Assembly (NCBI GenBank): GCA_021296435.1
Contig: JAGWAK010000022.1
Coordinates: forward strand, 383-16,074
Length of the DNA: 15,692 nt
Direction of reading: 5' to 3'
Origin: Acidimicrobiia bacterium
Lineage (GTDB): Bacteria; Actinomycetota; Acidimicrobiia; Acidimicrobiales; CATQHL01
Shown here: piece by piece, positions 1 to 6,682 of the stretch
How positions within the stretch are numbered: position 1 is the first letter of the stretch
Layout: each line of letters opens with the position of its first letter
Made by a program: the position numbers and the translations under genes
The notes under the pieces: model-generated
Told to the model about the DNA's origin: nothing
The model's input: the letters and a program-made list of their open reading frames with translations, nothing else
The model's database searches: none

Positions 1-139
1 AACCGGCTGCCGGTTCGCCCCCCGCTGCGGCTTCGCCACCGACGTCTGCGTCGCCGAATCTCCCCAGATGCGGGTCTGGCCGCCGGACAGCGGCGTGACC
101 GTGGCCTGCCACCACACCGAGAGCGTGGCGGCGCCATGA
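1..139 (+). CDS. Peptide ABC transporter ATP-binding protein, C-terminal fragment (OppD/DppD type)
   Basis: Only the last 45 codons are inside the window; the reading frame begins at base 2 and ends at the TGA at 137-139. The translation carries the cysteine pattern GCRFAPRC, then a further Cys and a terminal ACHH, which is the oligo_HPY tail found after the nucleotide-binding domain in oligopeptide/dipeptide importer ATPases. Such proteins power uptake of peptides or nickel with a second ATPase, two permeases and a binding protein. The stop codon overlaps the ATG of the next ATPase (ATGA), the usual coupling of oppD- and oppF-type genes. The Walker motifs lie outside the window, so substrate and intactness cannot be judged. 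Confidence 0.85.
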   Translation, partial: TGCRFAPRCGFATDVCVAESPQMRVWPPDSGVTVACHHTESVAAP

Positions 140-872
140 GCGGGCCCTCTTCCCCGGCGATCGCCGCGGCCGATCCAACCGCTCCGCCGGCCGGGCCTCC
201 CCCGCTCCTGGTCGTCGAGGATCTCGTCAAGCGCTTCGGCTCCCGCAAGGGGACGCTGACGGCGGTGGACGGCGTGTCCTTCGATCTCGAGGCCGGCCGC
301 ACGCTCGGCCTGGTGGGCGAGTCGGGGTGTGGCAAGTCCACGACGGCGCGGCTGATCCTGCGCCTCCTCGAGCCGACCGCCGGGACGGTCCGCTATCGGG
401 GCCGCGACCTGACGGCCCTGCGGTCGGCGGAGATGCGCCTCGTGCGACGCGAATTGGGCATCGTCTTCCAGGATCCCTATGCCAGCCTCAGTTGGCGATC
501 TTGTTCATCTCCCACGACCTGGCAGTGGTGCGCCACGTCTGTGACCGGGTGGCTGTGATGCACGTCGGGCGGATCGTGGAGATCGGGACCCGCTCGCAGA
601 TCTACGGGGATCCTCGACACCCCTACACGCAGGCGCTGCTGTCGGCGGTGCCGCTGCCGGATCCCGATCTCCAGCGCCAACGGCAGCGGGTGCGACTGGA
701 GGGAGACGTGCCCAACCCCCTGAACCTGCCGTCAGGTTGCGCCTTCCGGACTCGCTGCAACCGGGCCGAAGCACGCTGCGCCGACGAGGAGCCCGACCTT
801 GCCCTGCGGGGCTTGGACCACCCGGTGGCCTGCCACTTCGCGGCCGATCTGCCACAGTCGCCTGCGCCGTAG
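136..872 (+). pseudogene. Peptide ABC transporter ATPase (DppF/OppF type), broken by internal deletion and frameshift
   Basis: The gene starts at the ATG overlapping the upstream stop. Frame 1 encodes a normal N-terminal half: Walker A GESGCGKSTT near residue 63, then the Q-loop segment IVFQDPYASLS around residues 110-120. At about base 487-493 homology jumps to frame 3, resuming with LAILFISHDLAVVRHV (H-loop) and continuing through HPYTQALLS and a cysteine-rich oligo_HPY tail to the TAG at 870-872. The LSGGQ signature, Walker B and D-loop are absent. Compared with E. coli DppF as I remember it, roughly 95-100 residues (about 290 bp) are missing, and the deletion length must be 1 modulo 3. 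As written it cannot make a working ATPase. It is either a real pseudogene, which would disable the transporter, or an assembly collapse. Confidence 0.85.
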
Positions 873-884
873 CAGGCTGGTGGG
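873..884 (+). promoter_or_regulatory. Possible leaderless -10 box (CAGGCT-N6-GTG)
   Basis: CAGGCT at 873-878 sits exactly 6 nt before the GTG at 885, the spacing seen at several better promoters in this window. The first base is C rather than T, and no clear -35 was found, so this is a weak call. Confidence 0.3.
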
Positions 885-1754
885 GTGATCGGGAAGCTCT
901 GGATCGCCGGGCTGCGGGCTCTCTGGGCGTCACTGCCTTGGAGCGCCGGGTGGCTGCTGGGCGAGGCGCTGGAGGACGTCTCGGGGGCTTTCGCCACCAC
1001 CGCCGGTGCCGGCGCCTGGTCCCTGTGGGCGGTGGGCCTCACCGCCCTGCTGGTGCCACACACCACCTCGCTGACCGCGCTGCGGATCCTGGCGCCGGGG
1101 GTGCTGGCCGCGGCCTGCTGGGCGGCGGCGGTCACCGGAGCCGGGACGGCCGTGGCGCTGGGCCTGGCCTGCGGCGCGGCGACCGCGATCGGCGCCCTGT
1201 CGCCGCTGGTGGGTGACCGGTTCATCGACGCCACCAGCTACGGCCACGAGCGGCGCCTAGCGCTGCGGGCACCGGCGGCGGTGCTGGTCGGCGTGCTGGT
1301 GCCGACCTGGGTGCTGACGCTGGGGGGAATGGCGGCGGGCCCGCTGCTGTGGGCGGCGGGCCATTGGGTGCTGGGGCCGCTGGTGACCGTGGCGGGCTGG
1401 CTGATCGCCGTGGCAGGGATGCGGGCCCTGCACAGCCTGGCCAGACGCTGGCTGGTGTACGTCCCGGCGGGTCTGGTGCTGCACGATCGCCTGGCTCTGG
1501 CCGAGCCGACCCTGTTCCGTCGACCGGTCATCGCCGCCTTCGGGCCGGCGCCCGCCGGCAGCGACGCCCGCGACTTCACCGCCGGCGCCGGCGGGCTGCT
1601 GTTCGAACTGCGTCTCGCCGAACCGGTGAGCCTCACACCCGCCCGCTCCGGTGGCGCTCCCGAGAAGGTCGCCGCCCTGCTCGTGGCGCCCACCCGCCCG
1701 GCCGCGGTGGTTGCCGAGGCCCGCAGGCGCCGCATCCCCACCCCGGCCGGGTGA
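885..1754 (+). CDS. Multi-pass membrane protein of unknown function
   Basis: This 289-residue protein starts at GTG 885, 12 nt after the ABC ATPase remnant. About five hydrophobic segments are visible, near residues 44-60, 63-82, 85-107, 129-150 and 160-178, followed by a soluble C-terminal part of about 110 residues. Between segments three and four lies a polar stretch, DRFIDATSYGHERRLALR, and after segment five comes RRWLVYVPAGLVLHDRLAL. These look like conserved family motifs, but I cannot assign a named family. No catalytic motif is evident. The gene is convergent with mnmA, leaving 13 nt between stop codons. The long open frames in other registers here are typical shadows of high GC content. 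The function is unknown; the membrane location is well supported. Confidence 0.8.
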   Translation: MIGKLWIAGLRALWASLPWSAGWLLGEALEDVSGAFATTAGAGAWSLWAVGLTALLVPHTTSLTALRILAPGVLAAACWAAAVTGAGTAVALGLACGAATAIGALSPLVGDRFIDATSYGHERRLALRAPAAVLVGVLVPTWVLTLGGMAAGPLLWAAGHWVLGPLVTVAGWLIAVAGMRALHSLARRWLVYVPAGLVLHDRLALAEPTLFRRPVIAAFGPAPAGSDARDFTAGAGGLLFELRLAEPVSLTPARSGGAPEKVAALLVAPTRPAAVVAEARRRRIPTPAG

Positions 1755-1767
1755 GGACAGCACGACC

Positions 1768-2790
1768 TCAGGCGGCTATCCCGCCCCCCAGCACCTCGTC
1801 GCCGTCGTAGAACACCACGCTCTGGCCCGGCGCCACGCGTTGCTGCGGCGCCTGCCAGCACACCCGGGTGCCGTCGAGTGTCGCCGGGCGCGCTGCGCCG
1901 TGGGCGCTGGTCTGCACCAGCACCGCCCCCTGCACCGGCCCGGCCGCCCACGCCACCTCGCGCACCTCCTGGTGGTCTCGGCGCAGGTCCGCCCGGTCGC
2001 CGAGGGTCACCACGCCCCCGGCCACGTCGACCTCGACCACGTACATCGGGCGTTCCTGCCCGCCCACGCCGAGCCCCTTGCGCTGGCCGAGGGTCACCAT
2101 CTGCGCCGTCGGGATCTCGCCGAGTTGCCGGCCCGAGGTATCCACCACGCTGGCGGGAGTCGCCTCCAATCGCTCCGACAGGAACGAGCCCCGCTCGCCG
2201 CGCTGGATGAAGCAGACGTCGGTGCTGTCGGGCTTGGCGGCGGTGCGCAGACCCAGTTCGGCAGCCAGCGCCCGCACCCGGTCCTTGGTGAGGTCACCGA
2301 CCGGCAACAGCACCCGGGAAAGGGTGTCCTGGCCCAGCATGTACAGCACGTAGGACTGGTCCTTGGCGGCATCGGCGCCCCTCGCCAGGCGGCGGGTGCC
2401 GTCGGGACGGTGCACCACGCGGGCGTGATGGCCCGTGGCGATGGCGTCGAACCCCAGCGCGTCGGCCCGGCGCAGCAGCCTGTCGAACTTGATGTGGCGG
2501 TTGCACTCCACGCACGGGTTCGGCGTGCGACCGGCGGCGTGATCGGCCACGTACGGGGCCACCACCCGGCCGGAGAAGTCCTCGCCGAAGTTGAAGACGT
2601 GATGGTCGATGCCGAGGGCGTCCGCCGCCCGCCGGGCGTCGATCACGTCGGCCACCGAGCAGCAGCCGGTGTCCGACGGCCCGCCCCACAGCTTCATCGT
2701 GACCCCGACCACCTCGTGGCCGTCCTGAGCCAGCAGGGCTGCCGTCACCGAGGAATCCACGCCCCCCGACATCGCCGCCAGGACCTGCAT
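1768..2790 (-). CDS. mnmA: tRNA-specific 2-thiouridylase MnmA
   Basis: MnmA (TrmU) activates U34 of Lys, Glu and Gln tRNAs with ATP and inserts sulfur to give 2-thiouridine. The 340-residue product has the N-terminal PP-loop ATP-pyrophosphatase motif SGGVDSS at residues 8-14. The catalytic cysteine is C93 in NPCVECN and the partner cysteine that forms the persulfide is C193 in DVCF; both are in the expected places. GHHAR (120-124) and KDQSYVLY (143-150) are family motifs for tRNA and ATP handling. The C-terminal beta-barrel region follows, and the length is slightly below the usual 360 or so. The start is ATG 2790, 27 nt after the cysteine desulfurase stop on the same strand, so the two are probably co-transcribed. 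I see no strong ribosome binding site. Confidence 0.96.
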   Translation of the reverse strand: MQVLAAMSGGVDSSVTAALLAQDGHEVVGVTMKLWGGPSDTGCCSVADVIDARRAADALGIDHHVFNFGEDFSGRVVAPYVADHAAGRTPNPCVECNRHIKFDRLLRRADALGFDAIATGHHARVVHRPDGTRRLARGADAAKDQSYVLYMLGQDTLSRVLLPVGDLTKDRVRALAAELGLRTAAKPDSTDVCFIQRGERGSFLSERLEATPASVVDTSGRQLGEIPTAQMVTLGQRKGLGVGGQERPMYVVEVDVAGGVVTLGDRADLRRDHQEVREVAWAAGPVQGAVLVQTSAHGAARPATLDGTRVCWQAPQQRVAPGQSVVFYDGDEVLGGGIAA

Positions 2791-2817
2791 CGTCCGATCC
2801 CCGTTCCCGGACCTTGC

Positions 2818-3990
2818 CTAGGCCGCAGCCCTGCGCAGTTGGGTGACCGCCGGGGGCAGCACCGCCAGAGCGGTCGCCACGTCGGCCTCGCTGCTGGCGG
2901 CGCCGAGCGACAGGCGCAGCGACCCCTGCGCCAGCGACCGGGGATAGCCCATGGCGGCGAGCACGTGCGAGGGGTGCTCGGCACCGCTGGCGCACGACGA
3001 GGCCGCCGAGGCGTACACCCCGCCTCGCTCGGCCAGGAAGAGCAGGGCCTCGCTCTCGATGCCCTCGAAGCACAGGTGACACGACCCCGCCACCTTCGCC
3101 GACCGGTCAACCGGCACCCCGGCGCCGGAGGCGGGGCGTACACCGGACTCGGTGACGCCGTCGACGGCCGCCCGCAGCCCGTCGGCGAGGCGGTCACGCA
3201 GCCGGCGGACCCGCTCGACGGTCTCGGCACGCCGGGACACGGTGATCTCCGCCGCCCGACCCATGCCCACGATGCCGGCCACGTTCGGGGTGCCGCCGCG
3301 GCGCTCGGCCTCCTGGCCGCCGCCCACGATCTGGGGCTGCAACCGCACGCACTCGCGCACCACCAGGGCGCCGACCCCCTTGGGGCCGCCGAACTTGTGG
3401 GCGCTCACCGAGATCAGGTCGGCCGGCGCCGCCCGGGTGGCCACGTCCAGCCAGGGAAAGGCCTGCACGGCGTCGGTGTGCAGCAGCGCCCCGGGTGCAT
3501 GACGCGCCATCACCTCGGCCACTTCCTCCAGGGACCACACCACGCCGTTCTCGTTGTTGGCCAGCATCACCGACACCAGGCGCACGTCGCCGTCCAGCGC
3601 CGCCGCGAGGGCCTCGAGGTCGAGCATCCCCGCCCCGTCCACCCCCACGACGCGCCCGCCCAGCTGCTCTACCGGGCGCAGCACGGCAGGGTGCTCGACG
3701 GCACTGCAGACGACCGTTCCGCCGGGCCCGCCCGAGTCGGCGGCGGCGCCGAAAGCAGCCAGGTTGTCGGCCTCGGTGCCGCTGCCACAGAACACGATCT
3801 CCCCCGGCCGGGCGCCGAGCGCCTCGGCCAGGATGTCCCGGGCGTCGTCGCTGGCCCGCCGGGCCTCGCGGGCCATGCGGTGCGCCCCGGTGGGGTTGGC
3901 GTAACAGCCGTCGAAGAACTCCCCCATCGCCTCGACGACCTCGGGGTGCATCGGCGTGGAGGCAGCATGATCCAGGTAGGCGATCGCCAT
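2818..3990 (-). CDS. Cysteine desulfurase (NifS/IscS family)
   Basis: This pyridoxal-phosphate enzyme of 390 residues removes sulfur from cysteine as an enzyme-bound persulfide, giving alanine. Visible residues are H100 in the AVEH motif that stacks on the cofactor, D173 in HTDAVQ, the Schiff-base lysine K199 in SAHKFGGPKG, and the sulfur-accepting C333 in SSCASG. RRGGTPNVAG (230-239) is a further hallmark of the family. The start is ATG 3990, supported by a TAGCCT box 6 nt upstream. The gene immediately precedes mnmA on the same strand, so its most likely role is to supply persulfide for tRNA thiolation, although it could also serve Fe-S assembly. No scaffold or regulator gene (iscU, iscR or suf) is seen nearby. 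Confidence 0.95.
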   Translation of the reverse strand: MAIAYLDHAASTPMHPEVVEAMGEFFDGCYANPTGAHRMAREARRASDDARDILAEALGARPGEIVFCGSGTEADNLAAFGAAADSGGPGGTVVCSAVEHPAVLRPVEQLGGRVVGVDGAGMLDLEALAAALDGDVRLVSVMLANNENGVVWSLEEVAEVMARHAPGALLHTDAVQAFPWLDVATRAAPADLISVSAHKFGGPKGVGALVVRECVRLQPQIVGGGQEAERRGGTPNVAGIVGMGRAAEITVSRRAETVERVRRLRDRLADGLRAAVDGVTESGVRPASGAGVPVDRSAKVAGSCHLCFEGIESEALLFLAERGGVYASAASSCASGAEHPSHVLAAMGYPRSLAQGSLRLSLGAASSEADVATALAVLPPAVTQLRRAAA

Positions 3991-4002
3991 GGGTCCAGGC
4001 TA
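3991..4002 (-). promoter_or_regulatory. Leaderless -10 promoter box for the desulfurase-mnmA operon
   Basis: On the minus strand TAGCCT (4002-3997) is followed by exactly 6 nt and then ATG 3990. This spacing would place the transcription start at or next to the A of the start codon, with no room for a Shine-Dalgarno sequence. The -35 region is not recognisable. The call rests on the same geometry recurring at other genes in the window. Confidence 0.5.
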
Positions 4003-4047
4003 GGAGGCAGCCGGCCTGCGACGGTGGTGGCAGGCGGCCGCGATCCT

Positions 4048-4068
4048 CGGGATTCCGGCCTTCGCCGG
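4048..4068 (-). repeat. Dispersed palindromic repeat, copy 1
   Basis: On the minus strand this reads CCGGCGAAGGCCGGA followed by ATCCCG. It matches a second copy at 13064-13084 at 20 of 21 positions. The core CCGGC-GAAG-GCCGG can fold as a 5-bp hairpin. It lies in the 164-bp gap between the divergent desulfurase and methyltransferase genes. The rest of that gap shows only the two promoter boxes. This resembles the family of short extragenic repeats with a hairpin core found in many bacteria. Confidence 0.6.
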
Positions 4069-4142
4069 AAGAACGGGCCGGATGGGCGCGGGATGGAAGA
4101 GCGAGTGCGGCCGAATGGCGTGGCATTCGGGCCACGAGTTGA

Positions 4143-4154
4143 CAGGCTGGGGTC
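4143..4154 (+). promoter_or_regulatory. Possible leaderless -10 box (CAGGCT-N6-GTG)
   Basis: CAGGCT at 4143-4148 is 6 nt before GTG 4155 and has the same sequence and spacing as the box before the gene at 885. It overlaps a TTGACA-like string that is too close to the start codon to act as a -35 element for this gene. Confidence 0.3.
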
Positions 4155-4940
4155 GTGGAGGACTACCACCCCCGGACCTACGGTGAGGCTTTCGCCGACG
4201 TCTACGACGAGTGGTACTCCGAGGTCACCGACACGACGGCATGCGTGGCCGCGGTCGCCCGGCTGGCGGGCGGTGGACCGGTGCTGGAGATGGGAGCGGG
4301 CACGGGGCGCCTGGCGCTGCCGCTGGCAGCCGCCGGCGTGGAGGTGTGGGCCCTGGACGCCTCCCCGGCGATGCTGGCCGCCCTGGCCGCCAAGCCCGGC
4401 GGCGAGCGGGTGCTCCCGGTGCTCGGCGACATGGCCCGCCCGCCGCTGCGGCCCGGGGCCGGCTTCGCGGTGGTGCTGTGCGCCTTCAACTCGCTGTTCA
4501 ACCTGCCCGACGCTGCGGAGCAGCGGCTCTGCCTGCAGGCGGCGGCCACCCTGCTGGCACCCGCCGGGTGCCTGATCGTGGAGACCTCGCTGCCCGGCAC
4601 CGGCCACGAACCCGGCGAGACCGGGGGAATCGCCACAGAACCCGGGGAATTCCAGGTCGACAGCGTGGACGTGCGAGCCATCGAGTCCGACCGGGTGGTA
4701 CTCAGCGCCTGGCAACACGATCCGGTGAGCCAGAACATCCGCGGTCAGATGATCGACATCGGCGCCGGCGGGATCCGGCTGCGCCCGTGGCGGCTGCACT
4801 ACCGCACCGCGGCCCAGCTCGACGCCGCCGCCCGCGACGCCGGGCTGGAACTGGTCGAACGCTGGGCGGACTGGCAAGGCGGGACGTTCGATCCGATCTT
4901 CTCGACCGAGCAGATCGCCGTCTACCGGCCCCGCCGCTGA
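4155..4940 (+). CDS. Class I SAM-dependent methyltransferase
   Basis: The 261-residue protein has the Rossmann-fold SAM-binding motif I, VLEMGAGTGRLALPL, at residues 43-57. An acidic residue D68 at the end of strand beta2 (ALDASP) should bind the ribose hydroxyls. Motif II is at GDMARPPL (91-98) and a strand-4 segment at FAVVLCAFNSLFNL. The N-terminus EAFADVYDEWYSEVTD is typical of small-molecule methyltransferases of this fold (Methyltransf_25-like). The substrate cannot be told from the sequence. The start is GTG 4155. The gene is followed after 10 nt by an SRPBCC protein, so the two likely form one transcript, and the pair is divergent from the desulfurase operon. No lineage-specific pathway context is visible. 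Confidence 0.88.
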   Translation: MEDYHPRTYGEAFADVYDEWYSEVTDTTACVAAVARLAGGGPVLEMGAGTGRLALPLAAAGVEVWALDASPAMLAALAAKPGGERVLPVLGDMARPPLRPGAGFAVVLCAFNSLFNLPDAAEQRLCLQAAATLLAPAGCLIVETSLPGTGHEPGETGGIATEPGEFQVDSVDVRAIESDRVVLSAWQHDPVSQNIRGQMIDIGAGGIRLRPWRLHYRTAAQLDAAARDAGLELVERWADWQGGTFDPIFSTEQIAVYRPRR

Positions 4941-4950
4941 GTACCCGGCG

Positions 4951-5400
4951 ATGAGGCTGCGCGTCGAGATCACGATCGCCGCCCCTCCGGAGGCCGTCTG
5001 GGCGCATCTGGAGGACATCGCCTCGCACACCGCGTGGATGGCCGACGCCATCGCAATCGAGTTCCTGACCGATCAGCGCCAGGGTGCCGGGGTGCGCTTC
5101 GCCTGCCGGACTCGGGTGGGGCCGCTGCGCACGACCGACCTCATGGAGATCACCGAGTGGTCGCCGCCGAGCCGCATGGGCGTTCGCCACACCGGTGCGG
5201 TCTCCGGCGAGGGGCACTTCGAGCTGGCGGCTGAGCACGCGGACCACGCCACCCGGATGGTGTGGCATGAGAACCTGCGATTCCCCTGGTGGCTGGGCGG
5301 GCCGCTCGCCGCCGGGGGGGCTCGGCCGGTGCTGCGGCGCATCTGGCGGGGCAATCTCGAGCGCCTCAAGGCCCGCGTGGAGGCGTCCCCGGAGCGCTAG
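4951..5400 (+). CDS. SRPBCC-fold protein (polyketide cyclase/dehydrase-like)
   Basis: This 149-residue protein begins MRLRVEITIAAPPEAVWAHL, the typical first strand and helix of the START/Bet v1-like SRPBCC fold. A central set of beta strands follows (VRFACRTRVGPLRTTDLMEI, GHFELAAE, TRMVWHENLRF), and a long C-terminal helix ends with NLERLKARVE. Members bind hydrophobic ligands in an internal cavity; some are cyclases or aromatases, most are uncharacterised. It lies 10 nt downstream of the methyltransferase, which suggests a shared transcript and possibly a shared small-molecule substrate. The start is ATG 4951 with no clear ribosome binding site, so translational coupling to the upstream gene is plausible. 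The specific ligand is unknown. Confidence 0.85.
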   Translation: MRLRVEITIAAPPEAVWAHLEDIASHTAWMADAIAIEFLTDQRQGAGVRFACRTRVGPLRTTDLMEITEWSPPSRMGVRHTGAVSGEGHFELAAEHADHATRMVWHENLRFPWWLGGPLAAGGARPVLRRIWRGNLERLKARVEASPER

Positions 5401-5401
5401 C

Positions 5402-5416
5402 GGGCCGCGGCGGCCC
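5402..5416. terminator. Bidirectional terminator-like perfect inverted repeat
   Basis: GGGCCGC-G-GCGGCCC is a 7-bp perfect inverted repeat around one central base. It fills essentially the whole 16-nt gap between the convergent stop codons of the SRPBCC gene and the rhomboid gene. No T-tract follows on either strand, so it would be a GC-hairpin terminator or a coincidental palindrome in GC-rich DNA. Confidence 0.45.
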
Positions 5417-6346
5417 TCAGATGACCGGGTCGATCCAGGTCGTGGCCGCCAGCAGGCCGGTGAAGAAAAAGAGCCCGGCGAGGCCGATCCCCGCAATCGC
5501 GGCCAACCAGCGCGGCACCTTGCCGCGACGATCGGGCGCCAGCAGGATCCAGCTGGCCAGCAGACCGCCGGCGAGGCCGCCGATGTGGCCGCCGATGGAG
5601 ATGTTCGGGATCAGGAACGTGGTCACCAGGTTCAGCACTAAGAGCCCCATCACCCCGGAATCCCGCGCCCGCCGACCCGTGGCCCGAGAGGCCATGAGGT
5701 GCGCCCCCATCAGGCCGAAGACGGCCCCCGAGGCGCCGATCGTGAGCGCCCGCGGCGACACCAGCAGGGCACCCAGGGAGCCCGCCAGCAACGCGGCCAG
5801 GTACAGCACGGCGAACCGCACGACGCCCAGGCGCCGCTCGAGCGACGCCCCCAGCAGGCCCAGCAGCAGCACGTTGAAACCCACATGGAGGATGTTGGCG
5901 TGCAGGAACCCGCTGGTGAGCAGCCGCCACCACTCCCCACCGACGTCGACAGCCGGACCCCACAGGGCGCCGTTCTCCATGATGTCGCCCAGGCCGCTCC
6001 ACGCCGACCGCTGCGTGGCGGCGGAGACGACGAACAGCGCCAGGTTGGCCGCCACCAGGACGCCGGTGAGCACGGCGGGACGCTTGGCGAGATTGAAGGC
6101 CGCCGGGCCGGATACCACCACCGGCTGCACGCGCCGGCGCCGGGGGGCGGCTGCGGGACGGGACGCGGCGGCGCCGAGCGCCCTCCCGCGGCGGGCGGCG
6201 GCCACGCAGTCGGGACAGTGGAACCCGACGGGGGCGATGATCTGGCAATCGGGACAGATCGGCCGCTCGCAACGCTGGCAGCGCACACCGGCGGGACGGC
6301 TCGTGTGCCGGTAGCAGACCGGCTCCGATCCTGCCCGGTCACTCAC
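5417..6346 (-). CDS. Rhomboid family intramembrane serine protease with N-terminal zinc-binding domain
   Basis: The 309-residue protein has a B-box-like zinc-binding N-terminus with C11, H14, C23, C26, C31, C34, C44 and C47, then a basic linker to about residue 90. The rhomboid core of six or more membrane segments follows. The catalytic serine is S206 in GASGAVFG and its base is H254 in IGGHIGGLAGG; H149, H154 and N158 in HANILHVGFN complete the family pattern. Rhomboids cleave transmembrane helices of other membrane proteins. The start is GTG 6346, preceded by TAGGGT with 6 nt spacing. This zinc-finger plus rhomboid layout is common in Actinobacteria. The substrate is not indicated by the neighbours. 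The gene runs convergent to the SRPBCC gene. Confidence 0.95.
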   Translation of the reverse strand: MSDRAGSEPVCYRHTSRPAGVRCQRCERPICPDCQIIAPVGFHCPDCVAAARRGRALGAAASRPAAAPRRRRVQPVVVSGPAAFNLAKRPAVLTGVLVAANLALFVVSAATQRSAWSGLGDIMENGALWGPAVDVGGEWWRLLTSGFLHANILHVGFNVLLLGLLGASLERRLGVVRFAVLYLAALLAGSLGALLVSPRALTIGASGAVFGLMGAHLMASRATGRRARDSGVMGLLVLNLVTTFLIPNISIGGHIGGLAGGLLASWILLAPDRRGKVPRWLAAIAGIGLAGLFFFTGLLAATTWIDPVI

Positions 6347-6358
6347 CCCGTCACCCTA
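6347..6358 (-). promoter_or_regulatory. Leaderless -10 promoter box for the rhomboid gene
   Basis: On the minus strand TAGGGT (6358-6353) is followed by GACGGG and then GTG 6346. The 6-nt spacing and absence of a Shine-Dalgarno sequence support a leaderless transcript and support this start codon. Confidence 0.5.
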
Positions 6359-6473
6359 CCGGGGCCCTGTGGTGCCTCCGGCGCCGCGCCCTCCGCGTGC
6401 ACGTCGCCGCGAGGCTGCGCCCTCCCGGGGGCTCCCCGGCCCGGCGCTACGCCGACCCGCCGCGGGCGCCGGT

Positions 6474-6479
6474 TACAGT
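6474..6479 (+). promoter_or_regulatory. Candidate -10 box for the 59-residue membrane protein gene
   Basis: TACAGT at 6474-6479 would start transcription near 6486, leaving a leader of about 17 nt that contains GGAGG at 6494-6498 before ATG 6503. This is a leadered arrangement, unlike most promoters in the window. Confidence 0.4.
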
Positions 6480-6502
6480 GAGCGCCGAGCTGCGGAGGCC
6501 CC

Positions 6503-6682
6503 ATGATCGCCAACTCGATTCTCGCCCACCAGGGCGGCTGGGACGAGATCCTCATCATCATCGGCCCGATCGCCGCCATCGTCGGGATCGTGGCGCTGGT
6601 CCGCCGCCGGCTGCACCGTGAGGCCGAGGAGGCGAAGACCGACGTCGCCTCGCCGACCGGGGGCGACGCCATACCCTCCTAG
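6503..6682 (+). CDS. Small single-pass membrane protein of unknown function (59 residues)
   Basis: The frame begins at ATG 6503, four bases after a good ribosome binding site GGAGG (6494-6498), and ends at TAG 6680-6682. The product starts MIANSILAHQGGWDEILIII, followed by one hydrophobic helix of about 20 residues (roughly 16-33), then a positive cluster RRRLHREAEEAK and a polar tail. This predicts one membrane anchor with the basic, acidic tail in the cytoplasm. A TACAGT box lies upstream. The stop codon overlaps the murA stop region tail to tail by 4 nt. I do not recognise a named family; the QGGWDEI segment before the helix looks like a conserved motif but I cannot verify it. Strong initiation signals make it a likely real gene. 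Confidence 0.72.
   Translation: MIANSILAHQGGWDEILIIIGPIAAIVGIVALVRRRLHREAEEAKTDVASPTGGDAIPS

Noticed and set aside
4139..4144. TTGACA as a -35 box for the methyltransferase
   Set aside because: It lies only 10 nt before the start codon, and a matching -10 would fall inside the gene with no TATAAT-like sequence there.
1651..4575. A 974-codon open frame on the plus strand
   Set aside because: It runs antisense to mnmA and the cysteine desulfurase, whose catalytic motifs are intact. Its product is low-complexity Arg/His/Gly/Pro sequence, typical of shadow frames in GC-rich DNA.
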